The notes under the pieces were generated by a model, which was given only the letters and a program-made list of their open reading frames with translations, searched no databases and was not told the DNA's origin. This document shows, one piece after another, positions 15,821 through 22,686 of a stretch of 39,206 bases of DNA. Source of the DNA: Clostridium sp. UBA1056. GTDB lineage: Bacteria > Bacillota > Clostridia > Clostridiales > Clostridiaceae. Position 1 is the stretch's first letter. Each line of letters opens with the position of its first letter. Where the stretch lies: contig DCDL01000006.1 of assembly GCA_002316385.1 (NCBI GenBank), forward strand, positions 28,710 to 67,915, read 5' to 3'. The translations under genes were made by a program, and so were the position numbers.

Positions 15821-16390
15821 TTATCCTTGTATCTCACTCTTTAATGAGTTCATTAGTATATTTAAAGCTTTAATTTTTCTTCTGTATATAGCTGTATAGC
15901 TGACATTTAAGTTCTCTGCCACTTCTTTTATTGTATCTCCACGGAAATACAGTTCCCATATTAACTCTATGTCATTTTTACTTAGGCTTTTAAAAGCTTT
16001 ATGGAGATTTGATGATTCAATTAATTTAATTAAGCTATCGTCAGTATTAAAATTGTCAGCTATTTCGATTAGAACTTCATCTAAGGTATTTTTTCCATGT
16101 CTTCTTTTCTCTCTTAATAAAAGGTCTAGGTAATTGTTTTTTATTGCTCTGGTAACATAACTAGTGAAGTTTTTATTTTTACTTTCATTGAAGGTATCAA
16201 TACATTTCAATATAGTAAAATTTCCAACCTGAATTATATCTTCTATATCGAAGTTATAAATCTTTATTTTCAGATCCTCCTTATAAACAAAGTTTTTATA
16301 TCTCTCAATAATTTTTTCTTTAGCTTCCATAGAACCGTTTTTAGATTGTTGTATATCAATCCCTAATCCTTTGAATTCCTTACTTTTCAT
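15821..16390 (-). CDS. Sigma-70-family (SigI/SigH-like) transcription factor
   Basis: The ATG at 16390 (after AGAGGTGATATTG) is preferred over an in-frame GTG at 16399. Of 189 residues, region 2 is seen as DIEDIIQVGNFTILKCIDTF with FTSYVTRAIKNNYLDLLLRE (region 2.4), and region 4 as FKSLSKNDIELIWELYFRGD followed by a helix-turn-helix TIKEVAENLNVSYTAIYRRK. So both core-binding and -35 recognition parts are present, unlike the truncated sigma at 8440. No anti-sigma gene is adjacent. Comparable sigma-like regulators occur on clostridial plasmids and phages; what it controls is unknown. Upstream lies a pair of palindromes that may regulate it. Confidence 0.82.
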   Translation of the reverse strand: MKSKEFKGLGIDIQQSKNGSMEAKEKIIERYKNFVYKEDLKIKIYNFDIEDIIQVGNFTILKCIDTFNESKNKNFTSYVTRAIKNNYLDLLLREKRRHGKNTLDEVLIEIADNFNTDDSLIKLIESSNLHKAFKSLSKNDIELIWELYFRGDTIKEVAENLNVSYTAIYRRKIKALNILMNSLKSEIQG

Positions 16391-16489
16391 CAATATCACC
16401 TCTTAAAATGATTACACAATAATTTACAAATTATGTATGTAAAATAAGTAAATTATTCATAAATTAAATATAAATATTAAGGATTTATT

Positions 16490-16533
16490 TGTAACGGTAA
16501 TTGTTACACTTATTGAAACAGTATATGTTTCAA
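16490..16533. promoter_or_regulatory. Two neighbouring operator-like palindromes
   Basis: TGTAAC-N7-GTTACA (16490-16508) and TTGAAAC-N7-GTTTCAA (16513-16533) lie in the 470-base gap between the sigma gene and the divergent MarR gene, closer to the sigma gene. Both have the size of repressor sites. The remainder of the gap (16534-16797) holds nothing I can name. Confidence 0.5.
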
Positions 16534-16797
16534 AACTTGAAAATTATTGTGTGTTTATCTGTACAATTTTTGTATCATTTTTAGTATTATAATTAACCAT
16601 TGCAATCTATATAAAGTACTTGTAAATACTGATATATATATATTTAAAACATAGAAAATATTTCTTTTTAAATTTATTATTTCCATTATCTTAGGCCAGT
16701 TATTTCTCGGCGCTTGCATTGATTATGCCTTAAATAAACTATTATTAGGACTTAAAGAAAAGGAGCATCTGTACCTTCATATTTTCCCATATAAAGC

Positions 16798-16841
16798 TTG
16801 ACAAGAAAAACTTGCATTAGCTATAATTGCTATAGCAATTA
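16798..16841 (+). promoter_or_regulatory. marR promoter with 18-bp perfect operator
   Basis: TTGACA (16798-16803) and TATAAT (16822-16827) are 18 bp apart. A perfect 18-bp palindrome, TAATTGCTATAGCAATTA (16824-16841), covers the -10 box and start point. Its core TTGCTATAGCAA is a typical MarR-family operator, so this is an autoregulatory site. Confidence 0.85.
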
Positions 16842-16860
16842 ATTTATTGGAGGAATGGAA

Positions 16861-17319
16861 GTGGAACTTGATAATTATATTGGGTTTATTCTTAATAATG
16901 TTACAAGAAAATTTAGTCAGTTCACGGTGAACTTCTTTAAGGAATATAATATTACACCTGAGCAGGCTGGAATCATCAGAAGATTGGGAGAAGAAGAGGG
17001 CATAACACAAAAGGACTTAGCAATACGAATGGATAAAGATCAAACTAATGTAACCAGATTATTAGATCAATTAGAACGAAAAGATTTAGTAACGCGAAAC
17101 AGAAGTAAAGATGATAGAAGATCATCTCTAACTTATCTAACAGATGAAGGTAAAAAACTCAATGAATATATAATTCCTGCTGAACAGGAAATAATGAATG
17201 TTGCATTGAGAGGAATTTCAGAAGAAAGAAAAGCTTTATTAAAGGAAATAATAGGTGAAATAACAGAAAACATAAATTTACATAGTAATTTGAATGCTAA
17301 TAATGAGAAAGATCAATAG
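16861..17319 (+). CDS. MarR-family repressor
   Basis: A GTG at 16861, seven bases after GGAGG, is the better start; an ATG at 16855 is too close. 152 residues with a winged helix: EEGITQKDLAIRMDKDQTNV (recognition helix) followed by TRLLDQLERKDLVTRNRSKD and the wing DDRRSSLTYLTDEGKKL. N- and C-terminal helices form the dimer. It probably represses itself through the TTGCTATAGCAA site and perhaps the cupin gene 118 bases downstream. MarR proteins often sense phenolic compounds or oxidants; the ligand is unknown. Confidence 0.92.
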   Translation: MELDNYIGFILNNVTRKFSQFTVNFFKEYNITPEQAGIIRRLGEEEGITQKDLAIRMDKDQTNVTRLLDQLERKDLVTRNRSKDDRRSSLTYLTDEGKKLNEYIIPAEQEIMNVALRGISEERKALLKEIIGEITENINLHSNLNANNEKDQ

Positions 17320-17437
17320 AAGTGAAGAAACATAGCATTTGGAGCAAAGATTAAAATTTGAGAGATGCAGAATAAGCATAATAACTAGGTAAAAATATTA
17401 TTTTTAATATATAAATTGAAAAACTAGGAGGAAGAAA

Positions 17438-17701
17438 ATGAACTTAGAAAATATTAAATCATCTATTGTAAATAATGTATATCACATCCCAGCAGATAAG
17501 AAGGTGCCTTTACACCAGCACCCAAAGCACGACGAAATTTTCTACTGTATTAAAGGTGAAGGCTTCGGAGTACTTGAAAATAGTGAAATAGAATTGACTG
17601 TTGGAAAAGCCTTTATAGTTCGTGCAGGAGTAATGCATGCCCTACGTTCAGACAGCAATTTATATGTAACTTCAATCTTAATTCCCGTTGTAGAAGAATA
17701 A
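17438..17701 (+). CDS. Small cupin-domain protein
   Basis: 87 residues, ATG after AGGAGGAAGAAA. A single cupin: motif 1 is VPLHQHPKHDEIFYCIKGEG (two His and a Glu that would bind a metal), motif 2 is FIVRAGVMHALRS with the last metal-binding His. Metal-binding small cupins of this kind act as isomerases, dioxygenase-like proteins or sensors; nothing here decides. It lies behind the MarR gene on the same strand and has its own terminator. The gap contains no obvious second promoter, so co-transcription with marR is possible. Confidence 0.88.
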   Translation: MNLENIKSSIVNNVYHIPADKKVPLHQHPKHDEIFYCIKGEGFGVLENSEIELTVGKAFIVRAGVMHALRSDSNLYVTSILIPVVEE

Positions 17702-17714
17702 TCATTTCAATAAT

Positions 17715-17754
17715 AAAAACTACTCTAAGCCGAAAGGGAATAGAGTAGTTTTTT
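17715..17754 (+). terminator. Intrinsic terminator after the cupin gene
   Basis: AAAAACTACTCTA pairs with TAGAGTAGTTTTTT. Confidence 0.9.
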
Positions 17755-17790
17755 ACTTAGCGGTTCATTTTAATTACTATAACTCTCTGC

Positions 17791-17912
17791 TTTTTAGAAC
17801 ATGCCACGGATGTTCCCACTACACCTATTTGAAAAAAATTGATATTCATTTGCCAAAAGATTATGCTTTAAAATTAGTTTAAGTATATAAACGATTACAT
17901 TAATATAATTTA
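17791..17912. repeat. Duplicated 3' flank of PKD genes, copy 1
   Basis: About 120 bases downstream of the first PKD gene match 19414-19534, downstream of the second, with about 10% difference. So the duplication of the PKD gene included its 3' flank. The match ends with TAATATAATTTA exactly where the palindromic element begins in the other copy. Confidence 0.8.
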
Positions 17913-18344
17913 CTCTACTATAATAGTTTTAGTTGTTTCTCCAAAATACTTATTAAGTTGCTCTTGCTGATATCCTGGACGTTCAGTTGCATCAAATCTT
18001 AATTTTACGGTGTATACACCAGGCTCAGTAAAAACATGTGATGGTGCTGAATCAGAAGAAGTATTTCCATCACCAAAATTCCATGAATATGAGGTTATGA
18101 ATTCTCTATGTCTAAGTTTACTTAAAGCATCAGTTTCAAATTTGATAGGTTGTCCCACCTTTACAGAGTCTTCTGAATTAATACTAATTTGTATACGCTG
18201 TGGTAAAGATGGTCTAGTAACATTTCCATTCTCATCCCTTGGACCAGGTGGACCTATTTGAAAGTCCATAGCTTTAGCACTACTAATTGGTGCTAAAGAA
18301 ATAGTTAAAGCTAAAACACTTGATAATAAAATCTTTTTGTTCAT
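17910..18344 (-). CDS. Secreted single-PKD-domain mini-protein A
   Basis: 144 residues. A Sec signal peptide (MNKKILLSSVLALTISLAPI, cleavage probably after AKA) is followed by a short Pro/Gly segment (DFQIGPPGPRDENGN) and one PKD domain. The PKD signature is TSYSWNFGDGNTSSDS followed by SHVFTEPGVYTVKLR, and the chain ends ETTKTIIVE just as the domain does. PKD domains are immunoglobulin-like modules that usually link enzyme domains in collagenases and chitinases; here it stands alone. It is the first of three tandem paralogues with conserved upstream palindromes. Role unknown; a ligand-binding or surface-coating protein is possible. Confidence 0.85.
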   Translation of the reverse strand: MNKKILLSSVLALTISLAPISSAKAMDFQIGPPGPRDENGNVTRPSLPQRIQISINSEDSVKVGQPIKFETDALSKLRHREFITSYSWNFGDGNTSSDSAPSHVFTEPGVYTVKLRFDATERPGYQQEQLNKYFGETTKTIIVE

Positions 18345-18373
18345 TATTAAAACCCCTTTTTGTTTAATTTGGT

Positions 18374-18432
18374 TATTTTACCCCCTAGTAAAATACCACA
18401 CCATCCCATTTTAACATTTTATTGGATAAAAT
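18374..18432 (-). promoter_or_regulatory. Conserved palindromes upstream of PKD gene A
   Basis: TATTTTAC-N6-GTAAAATA (18374-18395) and ATTTTAT-N3-ATAAAAT (18416-18432). The first recurs exactly in its arms at 20207-20228 and 20828-20849, and a form of the second follows each time. The N6 differs between copies (here C/G-rich), while the arms are kept. Confidence 0.75.
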
Positions 18433-18703
18433 CAAGTAAAAATAATAAAATTTATAATTATGAATATATTTTACAATTATTTAATATATTTACGATTTAT
18501 TCTCTAATTTATCTTAATTTAATAGAATTGAAAGCTTAAAAAAATTCTTTGATGATGTGATTCTTATTCTTCTTCTGTCTTTACTATCAGGATATAGGAG
18601 ATTAAGATAATCTAATAATTAAGAATTTTATATAAAAAAATAAAATAAATAGTTAATATATGGTAATATTTGGAATATTATTATAATATAAAGGAGGGAA
18701 TAT

Positions 18704-18900
18704 ATGAAAAATAAAAAATGAAAATAGCTCGTATTGGATGTGATATGAAGCAAGATGAATTGGAAAAAGTTGTAGGTATAACAAGACAACCAATAGGGTT
18801 AATAGATGCTGGAAATTATAATCCATCGCTAAATCTTTGTATTGCAATATGTAGGGTATTGGGTAAAACTTTAAATGATTTATTTTGGGAGGAGATATAA
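18704..18900 (+). CDS. Small XRE-family regulator with a damaged or coupled start
   Basis: AAAGGAGGG is followed by an ATG at 18704 that opens only a five-codon frame (MKNKK) and stops; that TGA overlaps the ATG at 18718 of the regulator (ATGA). The regulator is a 60-residue helix-turn-helix: CDMKQDELEKVVGITRQPIG, then GNYNPSLNLCIAICRVLGKT. Family members usually begin MKNxLKxxR in one frame and read RQTIGLIEAGNYNP, so a small deletion in the A-run has probably split the start, leaving expression to reinitiation or slippage. It is coupled to the membrane gene that follows (TAATG overlap). Confidence 0.7.
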
Positions 18901-19367
18901 TGAAAAGTTTAGAGAATCAAGATGAAAGAATTTTAATGCAAAAGAGAAAAGTACACAGTGAGGCATTCCAACTATTAATTTACTATTTATTAATAGCAAT
19001 TGTAGTGCAAAAATTCATTTTTAATGCTCCACTTTATCAAATTATAGTTGAGCTTGTGGGTGTTGTAGGTGCGGCATTTTATGTTGAAATACGCAATTCG
19101 TTATTAGGAAGCGATATTTATTCTACAAACACTACTATTAAGGAAGATATTATTAAGAGAAGTATTATTTCAGGATGTGGTTGTACTATTTTTCTTCGTA
19201 TAATAGCTGGTATTACTGATATGCAAATTCTTTTAATTTTATTCTTATATACTACAATTAGTTTTGCTAGCTTTTCATTTCTTTTCTACTATTTAAACAG
19301 AAAAAAGCAGGATAAGATTGAAGAAGAACTAAATAAGGATGAAGTTGATATTGAAGAAACTATATAA
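18900..19367 (+). CDS. DUF6773-like membrane protein
   Basis: 155 residues from the ATG at 18900, with GGAGGAGATATA before it, overlapping the XRE stop by one base. A charged N-terminus (SLENQDERILMQKRKVHSEA) leads into four membrane helices arranged in two pairs (LIYYLLIAIVVQKFIF; IIVELVGVVGAAFYVEI; ISGCGCTIFLRIIAGI; ILLILFLYTTISFASFSFLF) and an acidic tail. The pairing of a short XRE regulator with this kind of membrane protein is common in Firmicutes (DUF6773 and relatives) and parallels the DUF2178 operon at 12.1 kb. Function unknown. Confidence 0.72.
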   Translation: MKSLENQDERILMQKRKVHSEAFQLLIYYLLIAIVVQKFIFNAPLYQIIVELVGVVGAAFYVEIRNSLLGSDIYSTNTTIKEDIIKRSIISGCGCTIFLRIIAGITDMQILLILFLYTTISFASFSFLFYYLNRKKQDKIEEELNKDEVDIEETI

Positions 19368-19410
19368 AAGAAACACCATATCTTTGATATAAAAGCTATG
19401 GTGTTTCTTT
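19367..19410 (+). terminator. Intrinsic terminator
   Basis: AAAGAAACACCATA pairs with TATGGTGTTTCTTT directly after the membrane gene. Confidence 0.88.
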
Positions 19411-19413
19411 ATA

Positions 19414-19534
19414 TTTTTAGAACATGACACGGATGCTCATACTACACTTGTTTGAAAAAATTGATATTCATCTGCCAAAAGGTTATGCTTAAAAATTAGT
19501 TTAAGCATATAAACGATTACATTAATATAATTTA
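19414..19534. repeat. Duplicated 3' flank of PKD genes, copy 2
   Basis: Matches 17791-17912 (see there). It ends in TAATATAATTTA, after which the mobile palindromic element starts instead of the PKD stop codon. Confidence 0.8.
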
Positions 19535-19721
19535 TCCGATGACTACCCGCTCCAATACTCCTATCTTCTTCAAAATGGGAGTAAAGAGAGGCTACGGCCC
19601 TGGATAACGATTTTCCCTAAAGGACAACGAATTCTAAGTATCAAAAATACTGATACTTAGAATTCTGTTAGTAAGTTTCAGTGGGAGTAAAAACTCCCTC
19701 TGAAGCAAAGAACTCTGTTTA
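19531..19721 (-). mobile_element. Palindrome-rich mobile element, copy 1 (191 bp)
   Basis: Flanked by TTTA on each side; the left end is TTTATCCGATGACTACCCGC and the right end AAGCAAAGAACTCTGTTTA. The paralogous PKD gene A has a single TTTA here, giving an empty site. Inside are a stem ACCCGCTC/GAGxGGxT, the pair TTATCC/GGATAA enclosing it, and a second hairpin near the right end (TTTCAGTGGGAG/CTCCCTCTGAAG). This copy also carries an extra 15-bp perfect hairpin, GAATTCTAAGTATCA and complement, not seen in the others. No ORF. Confidence 0.8.
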
Positions 19722-20177
19722 TTCTACTATAATAGTTTTAGTTATTTCTCTAGAATACTTTTTAATAGGTCCATTGTGATAGCAACCTGGATTTTGCCAT
19801 GCCTCAAGCTTTAATTTTACAGTGTACATACCGGACTCATTAAAAACATGTGATACTACTGAATCAGAAGAAGTATTTCCATCACCGAAATCCCATGAAT
19901 ATGAAATTGCAGAAGTATTTACAACTCTATCGTCAAGACTAGATTCAAATTTGATAGGTTCACCCACCTTTACAGAGTCTTCTGAATTAATAGTGGCTTT
20001 ATTAATGCTCATTTGTGTATAGTCTGGAGCGATTGATAAAGGAGGCCATACATTATCACCAGTTGATGGACGTGGGCCAGGTGGACCTATTTGAAAATCC
20101 ATAGCTCTAGCACTACTAATTGGTGCTAAAGAAATAGTTAAAGCTAAAGCACTTGATAATAAAATCTTCTTGTTCAT
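19719..20177 (-). CDS. Secreted single-PKD-domain mini-protein B
   Basis: 152 residues, paralogue of mini-protein A: the same signal peptide (MNKKILLSSALALTISLAPI, ending SARA), the segment DFQIGPPGPRPSTGDNVWPP, and a PKD domain with SYSWDFGDGNTSSDSVVSHV and ESGMYTVKLKLE, ending EITKTIIVE. The most variable part is the loop around residues 75-95 and the segment near WQNPGCYHNGPIKKY; the signal peptide and last strand are nearly identical between copies. Its stop codon abuts a mobile element. Gene C lies 178 bp upstream on the same strand with its own operator set, so each copy seems separately regulated. Confidence 0.85.
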   Translation of the reverse strand: MNKKILLSSALALTISLAPISSARAMDFQIGPPGPRPSTGDNVWPPLSIAPDYTQMSINKATINSEDSVKVGEPIKFESSLDDRVVNTSAISYSWDFGDGNTSSDSVVSHVFNESGMYTVKLKLEAWQNPGCYHNGPIKKYSREITKTIIVE

Positions 20178-20206
20178 TATAAAAACCCCTTTTTGTTTAA
20201 TTTGGT

Positions 20207-20228
20207 TATTTTACATTCTAGTAAAATA
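20207..20228 (-). promoter_or_regulatory. Conserved palindrome upstream of PKD gene B
   Basis: TATTTTAC-ATTCTA-GTAAAATA, same arms and same distance (30 bases) from the start codon as in gene A; followed at about 20248 by a weaker ATTTTAT-TGA-ATAAAA. Confidence 0.75.
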
Positions 20229-20355
20229 CCATGCTACCCCATTTTAAAATTTTATTGAATAAAAGCAAGTAACAAGTAAAGTTTAATAGTTATTTAATCG
20301 TTTACACTTAATTCTCTACTTCTCTTTCTTTTTTAGATGGACTATATTAATTAAT

Positions 20356-20796
20356 TTATTCTACTATAATAGTTTTAGTTGTTTCTCCAAAATACTCTTC
20401 ATAACGTCCAAAGCAGCCTGGATCTTTCCATCCATCAATTTTTAATTTTACAGTATATATACCAGGTTCATTAAAAACATGTGATGTTACTGAATTAGAA
20501 GAAGTATTTCCATCACCGAAATCCCATGAATATGAAATTACATAAGGTCGATGTACAGGTATATCACTAATACTAGATTCAAATTTGATAGGTTCTCCCA
20601 CCTTTACAGAGTCTTCTGAATTAATACTGACTTCTACACGTTTCGGTACGACATCGTATCGTGAAGTAGGACTTCCATTATCATCAATTGGACCAGATGG
20701 TGGAAGTAGTCCAGAATCCATAGCTTTGGCGCTACTAATTGGTGCTAAAGAAATAGTTAAAGCTAAAGCACTTGATAATAAAATCTTTTTGTTCAT
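20356..20796 (-). CDS. Secreted single-PKD-domain mini-protein C
   Basis: 146 residues: signal peptide MNKKILLSSALALTISLAPI (ending SAKA), then DSGLLPPSGPIDDNGSPTSR, which departs from the GPPGPR segment of copies A and B, and one PKD domain (ISYSWDFGDGNTSSNSVTSH, then NEPGIYTVKLKIDGWKDPGC) ending ETTKTIIVE. A Pro-Gly-Cys before the last strand is shared with B but not A, so B and C are the closer pair. Cys is single, so no internal disulfide; a dimer could form. Upstream palindromes are conserved. Function unknown. Confidence 0.85.
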   Translation of the reverse strand: MNKKILLSSALALTISLAPISSAKAMDSGLLPPSGPIDDNGSPTSRYDVVPKRVEVSINSEDSVKVGEPIKFESSISDIPVHRPYVISYSWDFGDGNTSSNSVTSHVFNEPGIYTVKLKIDGWKDPGCFGRYEEYFGETTKTIIVE

Positions 20797-20827
20797 TACT
20801 AAAACCCCTTTTCTAGTTAAATTTAGT

Positions 20828-20849
20828 TATTTTACATTCTAGTAAAATA
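20828..20849 (-). promoter_or_regulatory. Conserved palindrome upstream of PKD gene C
   Basis: TATTTTAC-ATTCTA-GTAAAATA, identical to the copy before gene B; a clear ATTTTAT-TTA-ATAAAAT follows at about 20870-20886. Confidence 0.75.
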
Positions 20850-21001
20850 CAGCACCACCTTATTTTAACATTTTATTTAATAAAATCAAGTAAAAAGCAA
20901 AAGAAATAAAATTTAACAATTATTATATATATTTTACAGTTAATTAATATATTTATAATTCCTTCTCTACTTTATCTTAATTTAATAGAATTAAAAGTTT
21001 A

Positions 21002-21083
21002 AGGAAAAATAACGCGTAAGTAGCTATTACCATATGATTAAAATGCAAATATCCATTACCATCAAAGATAAATATATCAGGTT
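21002..21083 (-). pseudogene. Fragment of a second endonuclease V gene
   Basis: 82 bases match the intact endonuclease V gene at 22985-23066 with about eight differences. On the minus strand they encode FIFDGNGYLHFNHM with changes after it (VIATYALFF), which is the catalytic DGNG...H core. The rest of the gene is absent. The region 20887-21216 contains nothing else I can identify. Confidence 0.8.
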
Positions 21084-21216
21084 TTAAGCTAGTGATATAA
21101 TATATTAAAACTTCTTATTTAAAGTATAAATCCAAATAGCACAACAAAAGTAATTGTTGAAATATTAACTGTTGATATAAAAATTTTTTTCAAAAATTAA
21201 AGATATATAATTATAA

Positions 21217-21333
21217 AATATAGCTTTCCTCTAGAGGCTTAGTATTAGTTATACCAAGGGTTTAAACTGGGTGGAATATCGGAAGTGTGGAAGATAAGAA
21301 GTTAAGAATATGGGAAGGAGCATAGGAAAAATG
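21217..21333 (+). repeat. Inverted repeat, copy 2 (partner at 7398-7530)
   Basis: See 7398-7530. Here the repeat contains CCTCTAGAGG and AAACTGGGTGGAATATCGGA, and abuts a pseudogene. Confidence 0.75.
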
Positions 21334-21611
21334 TAAATCAAAAATTAATTTTTAATAATGATGGAACAATTAAAACTATTGATAATTATGTACTATCTAA
21401 GAAATAAGAAGAGGCTTCAAGGAGTATTGAAAAATATGATGAAGATTTGGAAGATCCCTACACATACATTGATATAGAAGATATTAAAGGCATAGAGGCT
21501 ACTACACCTAAAAGAATATAAAAGTATGGAGAATAAGAAGAAAACAACAAGGAAGTTAAATTTGATGATGCTAAAAGAATTTTTTGATATGGAGAGTTCA
21601 AACTAAGTTGA
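21330..21611 (+). pseudogene. Unrecognised gene with four in-frame stops
   Basis: A long coherent frame without a start reads NVNQKLIFNNDGTIKTIDNY, a TAA, EEASRSIEKYDEDLEDPYTY, IDIEDIKGIEATTPKRI, a TAA, then further stops before a C-terminal FDDAKRIF. The acidic coding character between stops is plain, so it is the decayed C-terminal part of a gene. Family not recognised. Confidence 0.5.
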
Positions 21612-21669
21612 TTCTGACAAAACTTTTAAATCATGATGTAGTAGTATAATATTGGAAGGAGGGATCAAC

Positions 21670-22569
21670 ATGGATTATCAGAGTATTATATTTGAAGCAA
21701 TCCAACTTATACACAGAAAGTATGACGAAAATATATTAGTCGACGACATAGCTGAGTATGTATATCTTTCACCATCTTATTTTTCAAAGGTGTTCAGAAT
21801 ATTGACAGGTTATACAGTGAAAGAATACGTTAATAAATATCGTTTATACCAAGCAGCAAAGGCACTTAAGGAAACTGACAAGAGAATCATTTCTATCGCC
21901 TTTGAAGCAGGGTTTTCGTCCCAGCAGTCACTTACTAAGAGTTTTGTACAGCAATATAGAATTCCGCCGGCTCGTTTCAGGAGAATAAATCCACATATTG
22001 ATCCTTTTCCTCCCGAAAATTTACTTATGGAAAGAGGTATAAAAATGGATTTAAAACAAAGCTTCAATAGTGTTCGATTTATCACAAAAGAAAGTTTCCT
22101 TGTAGTAGGAATTGAGACTGACATTAATTACAATATAGGCACTGACAACATAGGAGATTTGTATGAACAATGGAATAGAGAAAAATTAGTGGAACTAATT
22201 CCTGATCAAGTAAACTTCCCAGTAGAATATGGTATGACTCATGAATCAGGAGAAGATGATACTGCCAAGTATATGATCGGCGTGGAAGTTTCTACACTTG
22301 ACAACTTGCCTTCTGGTTTCATTGCCCGTAGATTCGACAGCAGTGAATATGCAGTGTTTGATACCACTCTCGGCATGGAAACTAGCGGAGAATTTTGGAG
22401 GTATTTTTTCAAGACATGGCTATGTGAACAAAATCTTGAACAACCTCAAACGGTTTATACCAAGAACAAAAATGTTTTCTCAAGACTTCCTAGTTTTGAG
22501 GTATACGATTCTGATTTCAAAGACGAAACATCTAGGATTAAGATTTACGCACCTATTCTAAGAAAATAA
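21670..22569 (+). CDS. AraC-family regulator with GyrI-like effector domain
   Basis: The ATG at 21670, after GGAGGGATCAAC, is the start. 299 residues: an N-terminal AraC DNA-binding domain with two helix-turn-helices (ILVDDIAEYVYLSPSYFSKV and RIISIAFEAGFSSQQSLTKS, ending RIPPARFRR, residues 1-110), then a GyrI-like/AraC_E_bind domain (FLVVGIETDINYN ... FIARRFDSSEYAVFDTTLG ... FEVYDSDFKDETSRIKIYAP). This Rob/SoxS-like layout binds hydrophobic ligands and activates efflux or detoxification genes. No transporter is beside it; the target is unknown. Codon use looks less A+T-rich than its neighbours. Confidence 0.92.
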   Translation: MDYQSIIFEAIQLIHRKYDENILVDDIAEYVYLSPSYFSKVFRILTGYTVKEYVNKYRLYQAAKALKETDKRIISIAFEAGFSSQQSLTKSFVQQYRIPPARFRRINPHIDPFPPENLLMERGIKMDLKQSFNSVRFITKESFLVVGIETDINYNIGTDNIGDLYEQWNREKLVELIPDQVNFPVEYGMTHESGEDDTAKYMIGVEVSTLDNLPSGFIARRFDSSEYAVFDTTLGMETSGEFWRYFFKTWLCEQNLEQPQTVYTKNKNVFSRLPSFEVYDSDFKDETSRIKIYAPILRK

Positions 22570-22598
22570 GTATTTTATATTTAGAATAGGAAGAAAGC

Positions 22599-22633
22599 CC
22601 AAAAGAGCCTTAAGGTATAGAAGGCTCTTTTGG
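22599..22633 (+). terminator. Hairpin after the AraC gene
   Basis: CCAAAAGAGCCTT pairs with AAGGCTCTTTTGG; no long T-run follows, so termination on the plus strand may be imperfect. Confidence 0.65.
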
Positions 22634-22686
22634 CGTGTGAACTGAAACTGTAAAATAACACAAATAGAGGAGTTTCATATAGTGAG

